Source: a virus. Taken from it: a stretch of DNA of 23,702 nucleotides. The translations under genes and the position numbers were made by a program. Location: positions 1 through 23,702 of the IMG/VR virus record IMGVR_UViG_3300020421_000144; one strand, written 5' to 3'. Position 1 is the first letter of the stretch. Each line of letters opens with the position of its first letter. This document shows, piece by piece, positions 1 to 10,528 of this stretch. The notes beneath the pieces were generated by a model. It ran no database searches. It worked only from the letters and a program-made list of their open reading frames with translations, and was not told the origin of the DNA.

Positions 1-3000
1 TGATTGTTCGTTGAACTGTTCAGTTATTAAATTACCAGTAGCAGTGTCATTAGTCCATGAGTTGTTGTTTACAGCAAGGTAAACTTTATTATTATCATTA
101 TCAATTCTTACAATGTAACCGCTATTGACAAACTGTCCAGAATCATTGTTTAAACGTAGTTTAGTACCAACACTAAATCTAAATGCCTGATTAATCGTTA
201 ACTCTTGTATATTATCAATCTTGATTGTAGGAGTAACCTTGAAGAAATATCTGTCCTTAACAACAGCAGATACGTTAAGTTTCTGAGATCCAGGTGAAGG
301 AACAGTAGCAGTTCTAGAACTCCAAACATCTTGAGTATAAGTAAGAGTTTCAGTTCCAGGAGTCATATTGATTGTAGCATCATCAAAGTCAAGAGATTGG
401 AATCCTGCTTCTGATAAAGAATAACCAGTATTCTGCATAGTGAGTGTACTACCAATGACGGGAGTAACTGCAGTTCTAGTAAATCCTAATTGAGTATTAG
501 TTTGTGTAGAAATTGTACCAAGTCTTGCAGAATCAGCGTTCTTATCAACTTTAAGTGCAAAACCATCATAATCAATCAAATCATATCTGTTAAGGTTAGT
601 AGTGAACCATGCAGTATCAGACCAAGTATATGAGAATCCAAATGCACCTGTAGTTGGGAATACAGAAACATCAGAAGGAACAGTAGGAGTGATTGCTCTA
701 TTTCTTAATCTAAAGTTATCAACCTGGAACTGACCTTGCTCATTAACTCTAAAGTTACCTGCAGAACCAGATCTGCCAGGAATTTGACCAACATAAAGAT
801 GCTTACTACCAAGAGCAGTAGAAGGAACTGTAGATTGAATTGCTTGAATACCGTTAACATATACGGTAAAGACATTTCCTTCTTTCTTCAATCCAATGAA
901 TTGCCATGTGTTATCGGCAAACATGTTATTGAGACTGGACTGTCCTGCACCAGATGCATTGTTAATCTTAGTAGATCCATTAGTTACAACAAGTTCTAAG
1001 TATCCAGTGCTTACATCATAATACAACCAAAGACCACCAGTTGCCTCTTCAGCATCACCGATAGCAATAAGAGTATGTTGAGTAATACCAGAAACTGCAG
1101 TTGTAGCAGTATTCTTGAATATCATCATCTCAACAGTGAAATCACTATTGAGTTTTGCCCCTAATTGAGCAGAAGTAATTTGTAAGTTAGATTGAGTCCA
1201 AGTACTTTGACCAGTTGCATAACCATTAATCTTAGCAACATTATCAGCATATGTGATAGAGTTGTTTGTTGATGTAGAAGTTAATGTATAATGAGTAGTT
1301 GTATCAGCATTAGATCCTGATGTGAATGGGAAGATAAACTCATTTCTATTCCACTGAGTTTGACCTGCAACATGGATATCACCAGAATTATCAACATCTA
1401 CAGAATATGCTGTGATGCCTTCAATATTATTTTGAGTAAACTGATTGGTGGTGTGATTCTTGATCTTTCCATCATATCCAATCTTAACAGTATCAACTGT
1501 AGTTAAAGTATCCGTATTATTAGTGCTAGTAAATGCAATATTCAAATCACCAAAGATATCGATTGCAGAACTAGGAGCAACACTTACTGATCCTCCAGAT
1601 GGAGCAACATAACGATAATTCCAGATAAATGTGCCATTTGCATCAATCTTACCAACCCAGAAACTATCTTTAGTAGTATCATCAGACTTAAGTCTTAGAC
1701 CACCAGTAACATAAAGTTCTTTAAATTCATCAATAGTGATACTAGTATTCATGATTGAATACAAACTATTAGTAAACTGTTTGATCCAATTTACAGTAAT
1801 TGCATTAGTACCAAAAGCAATCTTAGCAACACCAGTATCGATGTCTGCTTCATTTACAGTGCTTGCAAGTTCTAAGGATGCATATACATCAGTTCCATCA
1901 ATAACAATATCGGTAATCTTCTCTGACTTATTAGGAGAAGCAAGTTTTCTCTTAATTGCAAAGTTACCACTAGTATCAATAGATGCAATAAAGGCATCAT
2001 AAGGTGCACCAGAGTTAGTATTGGTATATCCTCCAATAATGAATCTAGTATCAGAGTATTTCTGAATTGCAGTGATAAAGTCGCCACGAGTAGAACCAGA
2101 GATACCTGCATAACCTTTTTGGAAGGTTAATGCTGCACTTAGTCCGTTTGCTGCTTCAGTATACTTACAAAGAACGATATCAGGATTATATGCAGCAAGA
2201 ATAGAACTATTGGGACTGTTTTGACCAACAACCCAAATATCCTTACCATCAACATATAATTTAAGGAATTCAGAGTCTTCCTGACCACCTGCAAGTTCTA
2301 AACTTGCTTCCCACTCTTTAACACCAGTAGCAGAAAGTTTTGCAACAACTGCAACATCATTTGATGCAGCATCATAAGTTTTACCACAGATATAAACTTC
2401 TTTAGAATCATTGATATAAACATCACTGATTTTAACGTAATTTCTATTTACAAACTTAGCAACGTAATAATCTGCTTTCTTAAAGACCTGAGGATGAGAT
2501 AAGATGACACGAGGGTTACTTGTATAACCATAACCAGAGTTAATAATATTAACAGTGTCAATAGAACCAACAGAACTTACAACTGCTTCAAGTCTACCAC
2601 CAGTTCCGTTACCATCAATAATAATGGTTGGGGGAATGTCAGTATTATAACCTGATCCAGTTTGATTAATTACAATTTGTTCAATACCTTTAAACTGTCT
2701 AACTGTAAACGTCTTATTGGTATTGTCCATAACAGGAGTATAGTCAATAAAGACACTATCTCCTGGTTGTAGGTTGTGAGGATTGACTGTAGTAAGTTTA
2801 CCGAAGTTATTACCACTAATGTTCTCAAATGTATATGCTTCGACTGCTTCACCTCTAATTCTAGCAACACGAGCAGAAACACCACTACCATCAGTATCAG
2901 AATTATCAAAGATCAATCTGTCATTGACCTGATAGTTAATACCTGGGTTCTCAACTGTAAATCCAGTTACAGAAGCGTCTTCAAACTTAGTAGTAGTTTC

Positions 3001-6000
3001 AACTTCAATATCAACCTTAGAGTCAAACTTAACTTTAGGGAAATAGTCAAATAACTGTAATGGTGACTCTTCAAAGACTTGATCGGGATCATCAGTTTCA
3101 TCTTGCTCGATAACACCGCTTCTATCTTCGTCTTCTATGTCAAACAGTAAGATATCACCATTCTCTAGTGTTAGAGCGTTTGTAGAGGCATTTGGTGCCC
3201 TCTCAACGTCAATATCAACATTCTCGTAAGGATCACGATATCTAACAACTCCAGTAGGAATGTTTTGCTGTACCGCAGTAGGACTTAAGTTCCAAGTATC
3301 AACAACAGAGTTGAAATCAGGACCCATCACATATGGGAACAGTGGATTACCATCTTCAGTAGCATCAATAGTAACAAAGTAGCAATATCTACCTTCTGGA
3401 TACTCAGGAGTCTTACAGAATCTACCATTGTACTGATCTAATGCACCAAGACCAAAAACGTATTCATAGTCTTCAATAAACTTACCTGCTGCTTCTGCAG
3501 AAAGTAAAGGTCCCGCTGTTCTGACGGGATTTGGATTAGAGTCAACATTATAGACAAGATTTGTCTTGAGTCTATAGGAGGTGTTGAGTTTTGTGATGGA
3601 AGATGATTGATCAGTAGGATCGGAGTAACCATAAGGACCATAAATCGGGTTACCATCAAATGCCCAACCAATAATAGGAGAGTGAATCAATCCCTCTTCT
3701 CGTTCCTTAATTAATCCTGCTGTATTCTCAAATAAGTTATCACCAAGGATGTATCTCAGTGTTTGAGGATTTGATAAGTGAGCATACTCACCACCATACT
3801 GGTTATTAAATCCCTCAAAGACAGAACCCTTAGCATTATCAAATGTAGTAGTTTCTTGTAAGTTATATGTCCATTCAAAAACGTTAGCACTAAATGCTGC
3901 CTCTGCACCAACAGAGTTTAGATTGATAATTGTAGTTCCTTGAGTATATCCAATACCTTTGTTAATAATAGTGATACCAGTCACTCTACCCGCATTTTCA
4001 CCATCAGTATCGATGGTTGCTCTAGCAACAGCACCAAAACCTTGACCTTGAATAGTAATCTCAGGAGCAGTTGTATATCCAGAACCTGCAGAGATGATAG
4101 CAATAGAAATAATTCTACCGTTAGCAACGATTGCTTGTGCAACAGCACCACTACCAGAACTTAATGTGACATTAGGAGTAGAGGTGTAGGATTGACCACC
4201 TGATCCAACAGTAACTGCTTGAATAGGACCACGAACAGATGCAGTTGCTTGTGCACCAGTACCACCGCCACCAACAATAGTGATAGAAGGTTGTGAGGTA
4301 TATCCAGTACCGCCTGAGTTGATTAGAATTCTAGATACAACGCCTTTTGTAATAATAGCAGTTGCAGACGCTCCAGAACCGCCTCCACCAACGATAGAGA
4401 CCAGAGGAGAAGAAGTAAACCCAGAACCCGCTGCAGTAACAGTGATTTCGGAGACAGAACCGTTAACAGTAACGCTTGCAGTTGCTCCAGTTCCTCCACC
4501 ACCACTAATTGTTAAAACTGGTGGAGATGCAGCATCATAGTCTTTACCCGCATTTGTAATAGCAACACTAGTTACAGCACCAAAAGTTTTCTTAATAGTT
4601 GACTTGTAAGACCAGATAGATACGCCATTTACCCAAGTTCCAATAGGACCTGGATTAACACTGTTCTTAGTAGAGATTGTTTGTGAAACAATCGGGAAAC
4701 GATTTAATTTACGTTGGTTTCCTGGAAGAAGGGCAGATCCTGGGAAAGGACCAATCTTGTAGTTAGGAATACCAGTAGATGCTAAGTAAGCATGCTGTGT
4801 ATTGAAGAACGAGTTCTGAACGTTAGTTGTATAAGGACCAACAGCATTCAATACTGCAGTGCTATCAGACTTACCTTTGTTTAAGTCAACAGATACTAGA
4901 ATATTACCTTGTGGTGTTACAGTTGCAGGTTGAGGTAATTGATATTGGAATACAGTATTACTATCTCTAGATGTTACAAGGAACGTTCCGTTATAGATGA
5001 TTGGGTTTGCACCATAAACAGTAACCTGATCACCAACCAACAAACCATGATTGTTTGAGCAAGTAATAGTTGCAAACTGATTGTTAATGCCTCCAAACGT
5101 AACGCTAGTTACATTAATAAGTTTTTTTACGTTATATAACCATGTCGTCAAGTGGGGATCGATGCTAGTTCCACCTAGTTTCGACACAGTGAGTTTATCA
5201 CCAGGTAAGTAATAAGATCCAGTGTCAGTAAGGGTAGTCTGTTGTGCATCAACAATACCAACAACATTCAAGACAACTTCTTGAGGAGTGCCTTTATTAA
5301 CGAATACAGTGAAGTTGGATGTAACTTGAGTTGCAGAATCCCAATCTTCTACAATATTGTTAGCAGAACGAGTACACTCAATAAACTGGTTAAGTGATTT
5401 CTCTTTGTATTGTACAAGTTCAGATCCAGTACCTCTACCAATTACAAACTCACCGTTTCTTTCTGGCCAACCAATAGTAGAGTCAACCGTAATGATTGAA
5501 TCGGTTGTATTAAGAGGTTCTGCAAGTTTTGTTTTGTATGGTACGGTAAACGTCCCAACAATAGTTTCTTCAGAGAGAACAAGTTCAAAAATCTCTACAT
5601 CTGAAGTTTTGATTGAAATATAGTTTTCAACTAGTGCACTTGCATTAGTTACATTAGGATCTGCAATATCTGCTTCTTGAGTAAGCAAACCATCTCTAAT
5701 ATCATCAGGATTACCACTTACTAAGGTTGCACGCAAAATGGTATCAATAGACCAAGTTGCAGCAGAGGGTTTAATAATTTGGTCTTTTGGATATGTAACC
5801 GTTACAGTTTCACCGTAAAGTAACTTGAACAGATATGCAATACTGAATGAAGTACCTTTAGATGAATAAAAATCTTTAATAGTTTTGATCGCTGTACGAA
5901 CATCGATCTTCTTATAGTCAAGTTCTGGAACATCTGGTAAGAATTGTTCTGTATACTTGTCTAATAATCTCTTGATAAACAACGCATCAAGACATTTTAC

Positions 6001-7938
6001 ATTTGCGCCAATAGCAGCACTTGCAGCAATAGTATTGTTGGTGAATACCGCGTTACCATCCTCAGTATACTTTGTAATTCCAGATGCTGCTCTTGCACAT
6101 CCAGTAAACGCTGCTTTGTTGTATCCATTACCCGCTTCTGTTACAACAAAACCAGTAACTTCATTTAATCCAATCTCAACAGATGCTTTTGCTTGAGGAG
6201 GTGCTTGAATTACAATCTCAGGAGGATTAGCAGCAGAATATCCGCTACCAAAGGCAGTAATATTAATATCTGTAATTTGACCGTTGAAAATTGAAGCAAC
6301 AGCAGTTGCACCAGTTCCACCGTTGATTCTATTGTCTACAATGTACACTGAAGGCACATCATCATATCCGCTGCCACCATTCAGTAGATCAACTCTAATA
6401 ACACGCCCATCACCATCAACAATGGTTTCTAATACTTGTGCACCTACAGGATCGATAATAGCAACCCTAGGTGTAGTAGTGTATCCTTGTCCTGCATTCA
6501 AAACTGTAATGCTGGTGACCTTACCATCAGCAAGATCTGCTCTCAATGCTGCCTTGATTGGGTTAGAACCAGTTGGTTCATCAACATATACAATAGGAGC
6601 AGTAGTGTAACCAAAACCTCCGTCAGTCACGGGGATTGACATTAACTGCTCATTAGTAATCACGGGAGATCCCAGTTTAGCACCACCAGGTTGAATAAAA
6701 GTGATTCTAGGAGTAAAAGTATAACCAGAACCAGAATTTGTAATATCAAGACCAGTAACAGCACCATCAGTAACAGTTGCTGAAATAGTTGCTTGACTAG
6801 AACCAGTTTTAGTTGGTGATTGTACTTGCACCACAGGAGGGTTAGAGACGCTGTAACCTCTTCCACCCTCTAATAGGGAGATTGCCTTGATACCGTTGAC
6901 AAGGGCAGTTGCAGCACCACCAGAACCGTTCTCAGAGTCAATACTAACTTGAGGAGGATATTCAAAACGATATCCAGAACCAATTTCACTGGATACAATG
7001 CTTGTTAAGTTTCCAAGATTATCTACACGAGAAAATCCAACCGCACCTGCACCGAAAGAGGGGATTGGTGCTTCTATAGAATGAATTGATAAGAAACGAC
7101 CATTAAGAGGTGCTATCTTAAATACAAACTGATCTTTATCGATAAAGTAGTCAACTTTTGGTACAAGAAGTCTATTATCGTAAATTACGTTTAAATACTC
7201 TTCAACTTCTGGTTCATACTTTACACCATTACGAGTCATGGTAAATTGCTTCTTACCATCTCCAAAAGCACCAGAAAGATTGTCTAAATTGTAAATGGTG
7301 TTCTCAACAAAACCGCTGAGATAGTAGATATAGGTTGAACCTGCATCATCAGCAGGAATCTTGGTTCTGGGTGCAGTAGTGAATACAATGTTTGATCCCG
7401 AAATTGTGTAATCAACATTAGGGATTAAAATCTTACCATACAAAGATACAATCAGATGCTGTGCTGAAGGAGGAGCAATCGGACTGTCTTGGGATGTTAA
7501 TGGGAATTGAGTAGCAGTGCTATCAAATGAGGAAAGGAGACTTGCAAGAGTAGTCCACTTAAGTTTTACCTGCTCATAAGAAATACCTGGAGACAGGGCA
7601 ACACTAGGAGACTTATCAACACTTTCGTAGAATATAACTTCATCACCAACTAGAATAGATCCATTCTCTTCTAGGAAAGGATCAATACTTTCTACAACGA
7701 TCTTATCATCTGTTACACTAACTGGTTCTACAACCGTAGTTGCACCATCTAGGATACCGATATCAAGTTTGTCGATATCGAGATACTGAAGGAAGTTATT
7801 AAGTATGTTTTGCCCCAGACCAGTTTTTTCTTGAGACTTGTAGTAATACTCAAGAAACTTATTAAACAGGGGATATTCTGATCCAATGAAGTCTGGTGAT
7901 TGAGACTCAATCGACTGGGATACCTTATTGATGTTCAT
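1..7938 (-). CDS. Giant baseplate/tail-fibre-like protein (gp7 position), 3' end cut by window edge
   Basis: An open frame of 2646 codons runs from ATG at 7938 to base 1 with no stop, so the C-terminus is missing. It starts 6 nt after the gp6 stop, the position of gp7 in T4-like phages, but I cannot prove gp7 homology. Approximate layout by residue: 1-60 helical N-terminus (PDFIGSEYPLFNKFLEYYY) like phage baseplate proteins; 316-580 about seven Gly-rich GxGY/PxV repeats; 650-930 a baseplate-like core (RTAIKTIKDFYSSKGTSFS); 1126-1345 about six more repeats; 1420-1445 a YHYH-type motif (GWAFDGNPIYGPYGYSD); 1660-1810 further repeats; 1830-2190 propeller-like strands (IWVVGQ, FIIGGY, LYVTGG); 2259-2412 LamG/ConA-like fold (FTVEMMIF, WQFIGLKKEGNVFTVYVNG). 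Inferred role: distal baseplate wedge with carbohydrate-binding host-contact modules. The fibre or adhesin part could be annotated separately from the core. Confidence 0.9.
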   Translation of the reverse strand, partial: MNINKVSQSIESQSPDFIGSEYPLFNKFLEYYYKSQEKTGLGQNILNNFLQYLDIDKLDIGILDGATTVVEPVSVTDDKIVVESIDPFLEENGSILVGDEVIFYESVDKSPSVALSPGISYEQVKLKWTTLASLLSSFDSTATQFPLTSQDSPIAPPSAQHLIVSLYGKILIPNVDYTISGSNIVFTTAPRTKIPADDAGSTYIYYLSGFVENTIYNLDNLSGAFGDGKKQFTMTRNGVKYEPEVEEYLNVIYDNRLLVPKVDYFIDKDQFVFKIAPLNGRFLSIHSIEAPIPSFGAGAVGFSRVDNLGNLTSIVSSEIGSGYRFEYPPQVSIDSENGSGGAATALVNGIKAISLLEGGRGYSVSNPPVVQVQSPTKTGSSQATISATVTDGAVTGLDITNSGSGYTFTPRITFIQPGGAKLGSPVITNEQLMSIPVTDGGFGYTTAPIVYVDEPTGSNPIKAALRADLADGKVTSITVLNAGQGYTTTPRVAIIDPVGAQVLETIVDGDGRVIRVDLLNGGSGYDDVPSVYIVDNRINGGTGATAVASIFNGQITDINITAFGSGYSAANPPEIVIQAPPQAKASVEIGLNEVTGFVVTEAGNGYNKAAFTGCARAASGITKYTEDGNAVFTNNTIAASAAIGANVKCLDALFIKRLLDKYTEQFLPDVPELDYKKIDVRTAIKTIKDFYSSKGTSFSIAYLFKLLYGETVTVTYPKDQIIKPSAATWSIDTILRATLVSGNPDDIRDGLLTQEADIADPNVTNASALVENYISIKTSDVEIFELVLSEETIVGTFTVPYKTKLAEPLNTTDSIITVDSTIGWPERNGEFVIGRGTGSELVQYKEKSLNQFIECTRSANNIVEDWDSATQVTSNFTVFVNKGTPQEVVLNVVGIVDAQQTTLTDTGSYYLPGDKLTVSKLGGTSIDPHLTTWLYNVKKLINVTSVTFGGINNQFATITCSNNHGLLVGDQVTVYGANPIIYNGTFLVTSRDSNTVFQYQLPQPATVTPQGNILVSVDLNKGKSDSTAVLNAVGPYTTNVQNSFFNTQHAYLASTGIPNYKIGPFPGSALLPGNQRKLNRFPIVSQTISTKNSVNPGPIGTWVNGVSIWSYKSTIKKTFGAVTSVAITNAGKDYDAASPPVLTISGGGGTGATASVTVNGSVSEITVTAAGSGFTSSPLVSIVGGGGSGASATAIITKGVVSRILINSGGTGYTSQPSITIVGGGGTGAQATASVRGPIQAVTVGSGGQSYTSTPNVTLSSGSGAVAQAIVANGRIISIAIISAGSGYTTAPEITIQGQGFGAVARATIDTDGENAGRVTGITIINKGIGYTQGTTIINLNSVGAEAAFSANVFEWTYNLQETTTFDNAKGSVFEGFNNQYGGEYAHLSNPQTLRYILGDNLFENTAGLIKEREEGLIHSPIIGWAFDGNPIYGPYGYSDPTDQSSSITKLNTSYRLKTNLVYNVDSNPNPVRTAGPLLSAEAAGKFIEDYEYVFGLGALDQYNGRFCKTPEYPEGRYCYFVTIDATEDGNPLFPYVMGPDFNSVVDTWNLSPTAVQQNIPTGVVRYRDPYENVDIDVERAPNASTNALTLENGDILLFDIEDEDRSGVIEQDETDDPDQVFEESPLQLFDYFPKVKFDSKVDIEVETTTKFEDASVTGFTVENPGINYQVNDRLIFDNSDTDGSGVSARVARIRGEAVEAYTFENISGNNFGKLTTVNPHNLQPGDSVFIDYTPVMDNTNKTFTVRQFKGIEQIVINQTGSGYNTDIPPTIIIDGNGTGGRLEAVVSSVGSIDTVNIINSGYGYTSNPRVILSHPQVFKKADYYVAKFVNRNYVKISDVYINDSKEVYICGKTYDAASNDVAVVAKLSATGVKEWEASLELAGGQEDSEFLKLYVDGKDIWVVGQNSPNSSILAAYNPDIVLCKYTEAANGLSAALTFQKGYAGISGSTRGDFITAIQKYSDTRFIIGGYTNTNSGAPYDAFIASIDTSGNFAIKRKLASPNKSEKITDIVIDGTDVYASLELASTVNEADIDTGVAKIAFGTNAITVNWIKQFTNSLYSIMNTSITIDEFKELYVTGGLRLKSDDTTKDSFWVGKIDANGTFIWNYRYVAPSGGSVSVAPSSAIDIFGDLNIAFTSTNNTDTLTTVDTVKIGYDGKIKNHTTNQFTQNNIEGITAYSVDVDNSGDIHVAGQTQWNRNEFIFPFTSGSNADTTTHYTLTSTSTNNSITYADNVAKINGYATGQSTWTQSNLQITSAQLGAKLNSDFTVEMMIFKNTATTAVSGITQHTLIAIGDAEEATGGLWLYYDVSTGYLELVVTNGSTKINNASGAGQSSLNNMFADNTWQFIGLKKEGNVFTVYVNGIQAIQSTVPSTALGSKHLYVGQIPGRSGSAGNFRVNEQGQFQVDNFRLRNRAITPTVPSDVSVFPTTGAFGFSYTWSDTAWFTTNLNRYDLIDYDGFALKVDKNADSARLGTISTQTNTQLGFTRTAVTPVIGSTLTMQNTGYSLSEAGFQSLDFDDATINMTPGTETLTYTQDVWSSRTATVPSPGSQKLNVSAVVKDRYFFKVTPTIKIDNIQELTINQAFRFSVGTKLRLNNDSGQFVNSGYIVRIDNDNNKVYLAVNNNSWTNDTATGNLITEQFNEQS

Positions 7939-7944
7939 CTACGC

Positions 7945-9978
7945 TTACGAGAAACAGGTTGATGTGTTTAGACCACCGCTGTTATCAATCGGGGCAACCT
8001 CTACAACTGCAGGGGTTGAGTCAAATATCGTTGGTGTCAAACTATTTAGAGGGACAGAGGCAGGTGGTGTAGTACCAATCGGTGCTACTGTTACTTCTGG
8101 AGAAATAACATTGATAATAGTTCCAGGTGTGGAAGCAGGAATAGTTCCACTATTAGCAGGAATAGTAACAACAGGGATCTTAAGATCTCCAGGAAGGAGT
8201 GAAGGATCCGTGACACTACCTGTACCAGTAACACTATCGGTAACGTTGACTGATGAGGTAGAAGGAGTATTTGTTCCTGTACTAATTACATTTACTGGTC
8301 CAAAGCAAACTTCACCAGTATCGTAGTTGACCGTGCCGATTGTATTGTTCGTGTATACCTTCTTAGTACCTGTATTGTAGAAAGTGCGTAGATTTCCGTA
8401 TCCATCGTCTTCAAACTGCTGATCTACACCAGGGCGATCCGCAGTTCGGAATGTTCCTGATAACAGGATAGGTTCTTTCTTACAATCTCCGTTATCACCG
8501 TCTTTAGAAGGTGCGGAGTTATAAAGTCCACTACCAGTGCTAACGCAGTAAGTATTAGTTTGATTACTGTTTGGATAGATGTATTTAAGATTGGTTGTTT
8601 GTAGTGAAACGTCAGTAATAGCGTTATTAGCAAGAGAGATCGCTTTCTCGTATGCAGATCCTCTAAACGTTGAGTTGAAGTTATTGATCTGAGTTTGAGT
8701 TGCCCAGTCAGTGATTGCATTCTGAATATCGGTCTTAATCTGAGAAGAACTGCTTCCTGCTCCAGTATCATATAGAGCAAAGATCTTAGTATAGATGTAG
8801 ATGTTATCAGGATCGACTACAACAGGGTCAATCGATGCCATGGCATACTTCCTAAGGTTAGCAGAGATTTCCTTCTTTGTAGCGTCATTTAGAAGGGATC
8901 CAGTCTTAGTTTTGATAGCAATGAATACTTTTCCATAAATGGGAGGATTCAAACTATCTCCACCGTATGCAACAACGGAATCTGCGTTATCGTAAATTCT
9001 TTGAGTAATTAGAGCATAATCCTGTGCTGTAACTGCTCTGTATTGGGAAGAGTAGTATCTTGGTGCATTGTACTTGATAGATTCAATGCTTTCCGCATCA
9101 GAACCCATCTGAGAACGATGTAATACCTCAAGAGTAGTATTAGCACTTGAAACGATAAGTCCAGTAGAGTCTACAACACTTCCAATGAAGTTAAAGACCT
9201 TAACTTCGTTTGCTGCCTTACCAGAAGTGACCAAATACTCAAGTTGAACAACTTCTCCGTCTTTTAATGCTCTACCAACACTGTCATCACCAAATCTAAC
9301 CTCGAAGCGCATATCTTCGCCTTCAGAAAGGAAGTATGCACGGGCATTCGCGGATAAACCAGTAACAGTATCTACAAGATTGTAAATATCCGCTGCTGTC
9401 GCGGTCTCGTTTGCCTTTACACTGACTTTAAGTGTTGCAAGGTCCGCTTCTGCAGATGGAATAGTATAATTCTGTCTAGCAAAGGTATTAACGATGTACT
9501 GGAAGTTTACAAGTTGACCTTCATAGATACAAACCTCTGGAAATATTGCGATACCAGTTGTAGGACTAACTTCAATAGTAGTGTCTCTTGTAATGTTCCA
9601 AACAAAGTTACCACCAGTAGCAACTGCACCTTTTTTTACAGTTACGCTACTTGGATACACTCCGTTTGTTTGTGCTGTCTGAACTTCGAGTTTTACAGAC
9701 GCTCTAGATGAAATAACACTTCTTGGAGTGTAATTCATCAACTTGGCAATATTAACTACGTTATCTCTAACAGTGGATGATGGTAAAAATGCCTCATTCA
9801 ATGACATGTTGGCATTGAACGCTGAATAGTAAGTATTATAAGCAAGTGCATCAACCATATAAGACAATGCAGAACCGTCAAAGTCATAATCCGTGAACTC
9901 TGTGCGGGTTCTTAGGTATGATTTGATACTTGCTTTGACATCCTCAAAGTCTAGTGCTGTTAGATTGTTTGGTTGCAT
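7945..9978 (-). CDS. 6: Baseplate wedge subunit gp6
   Basis: 677 aa, close to T4 gp6 (about 660 aa). T4-type gp6 dimers form the inner ring that joins the baseplate wedges around the hub. The N-terminal 100 residues carry the family hallmark (LTALDFEDVKASIKSYL, then DYDFDGSALSYMVDALAYNT and AFLPSSTVRDNV), and the middle has the gpJ-like segment around APRYYSSQYRAVTAQDY. The last ~90 residues are a low-complexity Thr/Pro/Val/Ser tail that I do not associate with T4 gp6. The ATG at 9978 overlaps the gp25 stop by one base (TAATG), so the two are translationally coupled. A late-type box lies 150 bp upstream inside gp25. Family assignment is confident; the function of the tail is unknown. Confidence 0.93.
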   Translation of the reverse strand: MQPNNLTALDFEDVKASIKSYLRTRTEFTDYDFDGSALSYMVDALAYNTYYSAFNANMSLNEAFLPSSTVRDNVVNIAKLMNYTPRSVISSRASVKLEVQTAQTNGVYPSSVTVKKGAVATGGNFVWNITRDTTIEVSPTTGIAIFPEVCIYEGQLVNFQYIVNTFARQNYTIPSAEADLATLKVSVKANETATAADIYNLVDTVTGLSANARAYFLSEGEDMRFEVRFGDDSVGRALKDGEVVQLEYLVTSGKAANEVKVFNFIGSVVDSTGLIVSSANTTLEVLHRSQMGSDAESIESIKYNAPRYYSSQYRAVTAQDYALITQRIYDNADSVVAYGGDSLNPPIYGKVFIAIKTKTGSLLNDATKKEISANLRKYAMASIDPVVVDPDNIYIYTKIFALYDTGAGSSSSQIKTDIQNAITDWATQTQINNFNSTFRGSAYEKAISLANNAITDVSLQTTNLKYIYPNSNQTNTYCVSTGSGLYNSAPSKDGDNGDCKKEPILLSGTFRTADRPGVDQQFEDDGYGNLRTFYNTGTKKVYTNNTIGTVNYDTGEVCFGPVNVISTGTNTPSTSSVNVTDSVTGTGSVTDPSLLPGDLKIPVVTIPANSGTIPASTPGTIINVISPEVTVAPIGTTPPASVPLNSLTPTIFDSTPAVVEVAPIDNSGGLNTSTCFS

Positions 9979-10397
9979 TATTCGGGTCTCTGTAAGACAA
10001 AGGATATAGACTCAACAACAGGTAATCCAACAATCTTGTACTCGATCTCGATGTTAATCTTATTGTTAGCAACGATTGGAGTAACTACGACTCGTGTTAG
10101 GTTTACTCTTGGTTCATACTGTTTAATTGTATTTATTATCTCTTCCTTGATTGCATCTGCGGTAAATGCATCTAATGGTTCAAAAAGTAACTCATTTACT
10201 CTTGAACCAACCAGGGGTTGAAAGGGTTTTTCACCAGGAACAGTCAAAACTAGATTTTTGACTGCCTGTTTGATAGCATTATCGTTTTTCACGCTATAAA
10301 CGTCATTCGTAAAAGGATTTAATGGCAAAGCAATATTGAGATCTGCGAAATTACGAGATCTCTTAAAATTTTGCCCTTTTATGTCCTTTAACGCCAT
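9978..10397 (-). CDS. 25: Baseplate wedge subunit gp25 (GPW/gp25 family)
   Basis: 139 aa, about the length of T4 gp25 (132 aa). This small wedge protein helps start sheath assembly at the baseplate and is conserved from phage tails to type VI secretion (TssE). The diagnostic stretch is at residues ~30-75: TNDVYSVKNDNAIKQAV, then PGEKPFQPLVGSRVNELLFEP. The C-terminal half (INTIKQYEPRV, VVTPIVANNKINIEIEYKI) matches the strand-rich end of the family. The ATG overlaps the end of the 46-aa gene upstream by 10 nt, and its own stop overlaps the gp6 start. No residue seems to be missing. Confidence 0.93.
   Translation of the reverse strand: MALKDIKGQNFKRSRNFADLNIALPLNPFTNDVYSVKNDNAIKQAVKNLVLTVPGEKPFQPLVGSRVNELLFEPLDAFTADAIKEEIINTIKQYEPRVNLTRVVVTPIVANNKINIEIEYKIVGLPVVESISFVLQRPE
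10130..10137 (-). promoter_or_regulatory. Possible late promoter box inside gp25
   Basis: The minus strand reads AATAAATA, seven of eight bases of the T4 late box TATAAATA, 150 bp upstream of the gp6 start. It lies inside gp25 coding DNA, so it may be chance, or a secondary late start for gp6. Confidence 0.3.
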
Positions 10398-10528
10398 TTG
10401 CTATGAGGTCTTTCTTTTTTGTCGGGGTTTGCTTTCTCTATGTAGGGTGTAAGATTGTAATCTGTAACTAAACCTACAGTTCCATGAGTTTCCTTCATGT
10501 ACTTTGGATCGCGATCGGGATTAATCAT
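10388..10528 (-). CDS. Small hypothetical protein (46 aa) between PAAR and gp25
   Basis: The frame runs from ATG at 10528 to TAA at 10390-10388, overlapping the gp25 start by 10 nt. It is hydrophilic and basic at the end (MINPDRDPKYMKETHGTVGLVTD at the start, KKERPHSKWR at the end), with no membrane segment. Its start codon sits directly on the 3' foot of a hairpin and has no Shine-Dalgarno sequence. The overlap with gp25 and the late promoter 54 bp upstream suggest it is the first cistron of the gp25-gp6 unit, co-translated with baseplate proteins. I do not recognise the family. It could instead be only a translated leader that couples ribosomes into gp25. Confidence 0.7.
   Translation of the reverse strand: MINPDRDPKYMKETHGTVGLVTDYNLTPYIEKANPDKKERPHSKWR

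Noticed and set aside
4280-4540. Plus-strand frame of 86 codons rich in Pro and Val.
   Set aside because: It is the mirror of Gly-rich repeats (Gly codons GGN read as Pro CCN) in the giant protein.
3900-7020. Repeated DNA words (for example accagtaccaccgcc-like) suggesting a CRISPR or tandem DNA repeat.
   Set aside because: The similarity comes from a protein-level GxGY repeat of variable length; there are no fixed direct repeats or spacers at DNA level.
7928-8326. Plus-strand open frame of 132 codons opposite the gp6 tail.
   Set aside because: It is the antisense of a low-complexity Thr/Pro/Val region, has no ribosome site, and gp6 coding on the other strand is certain.
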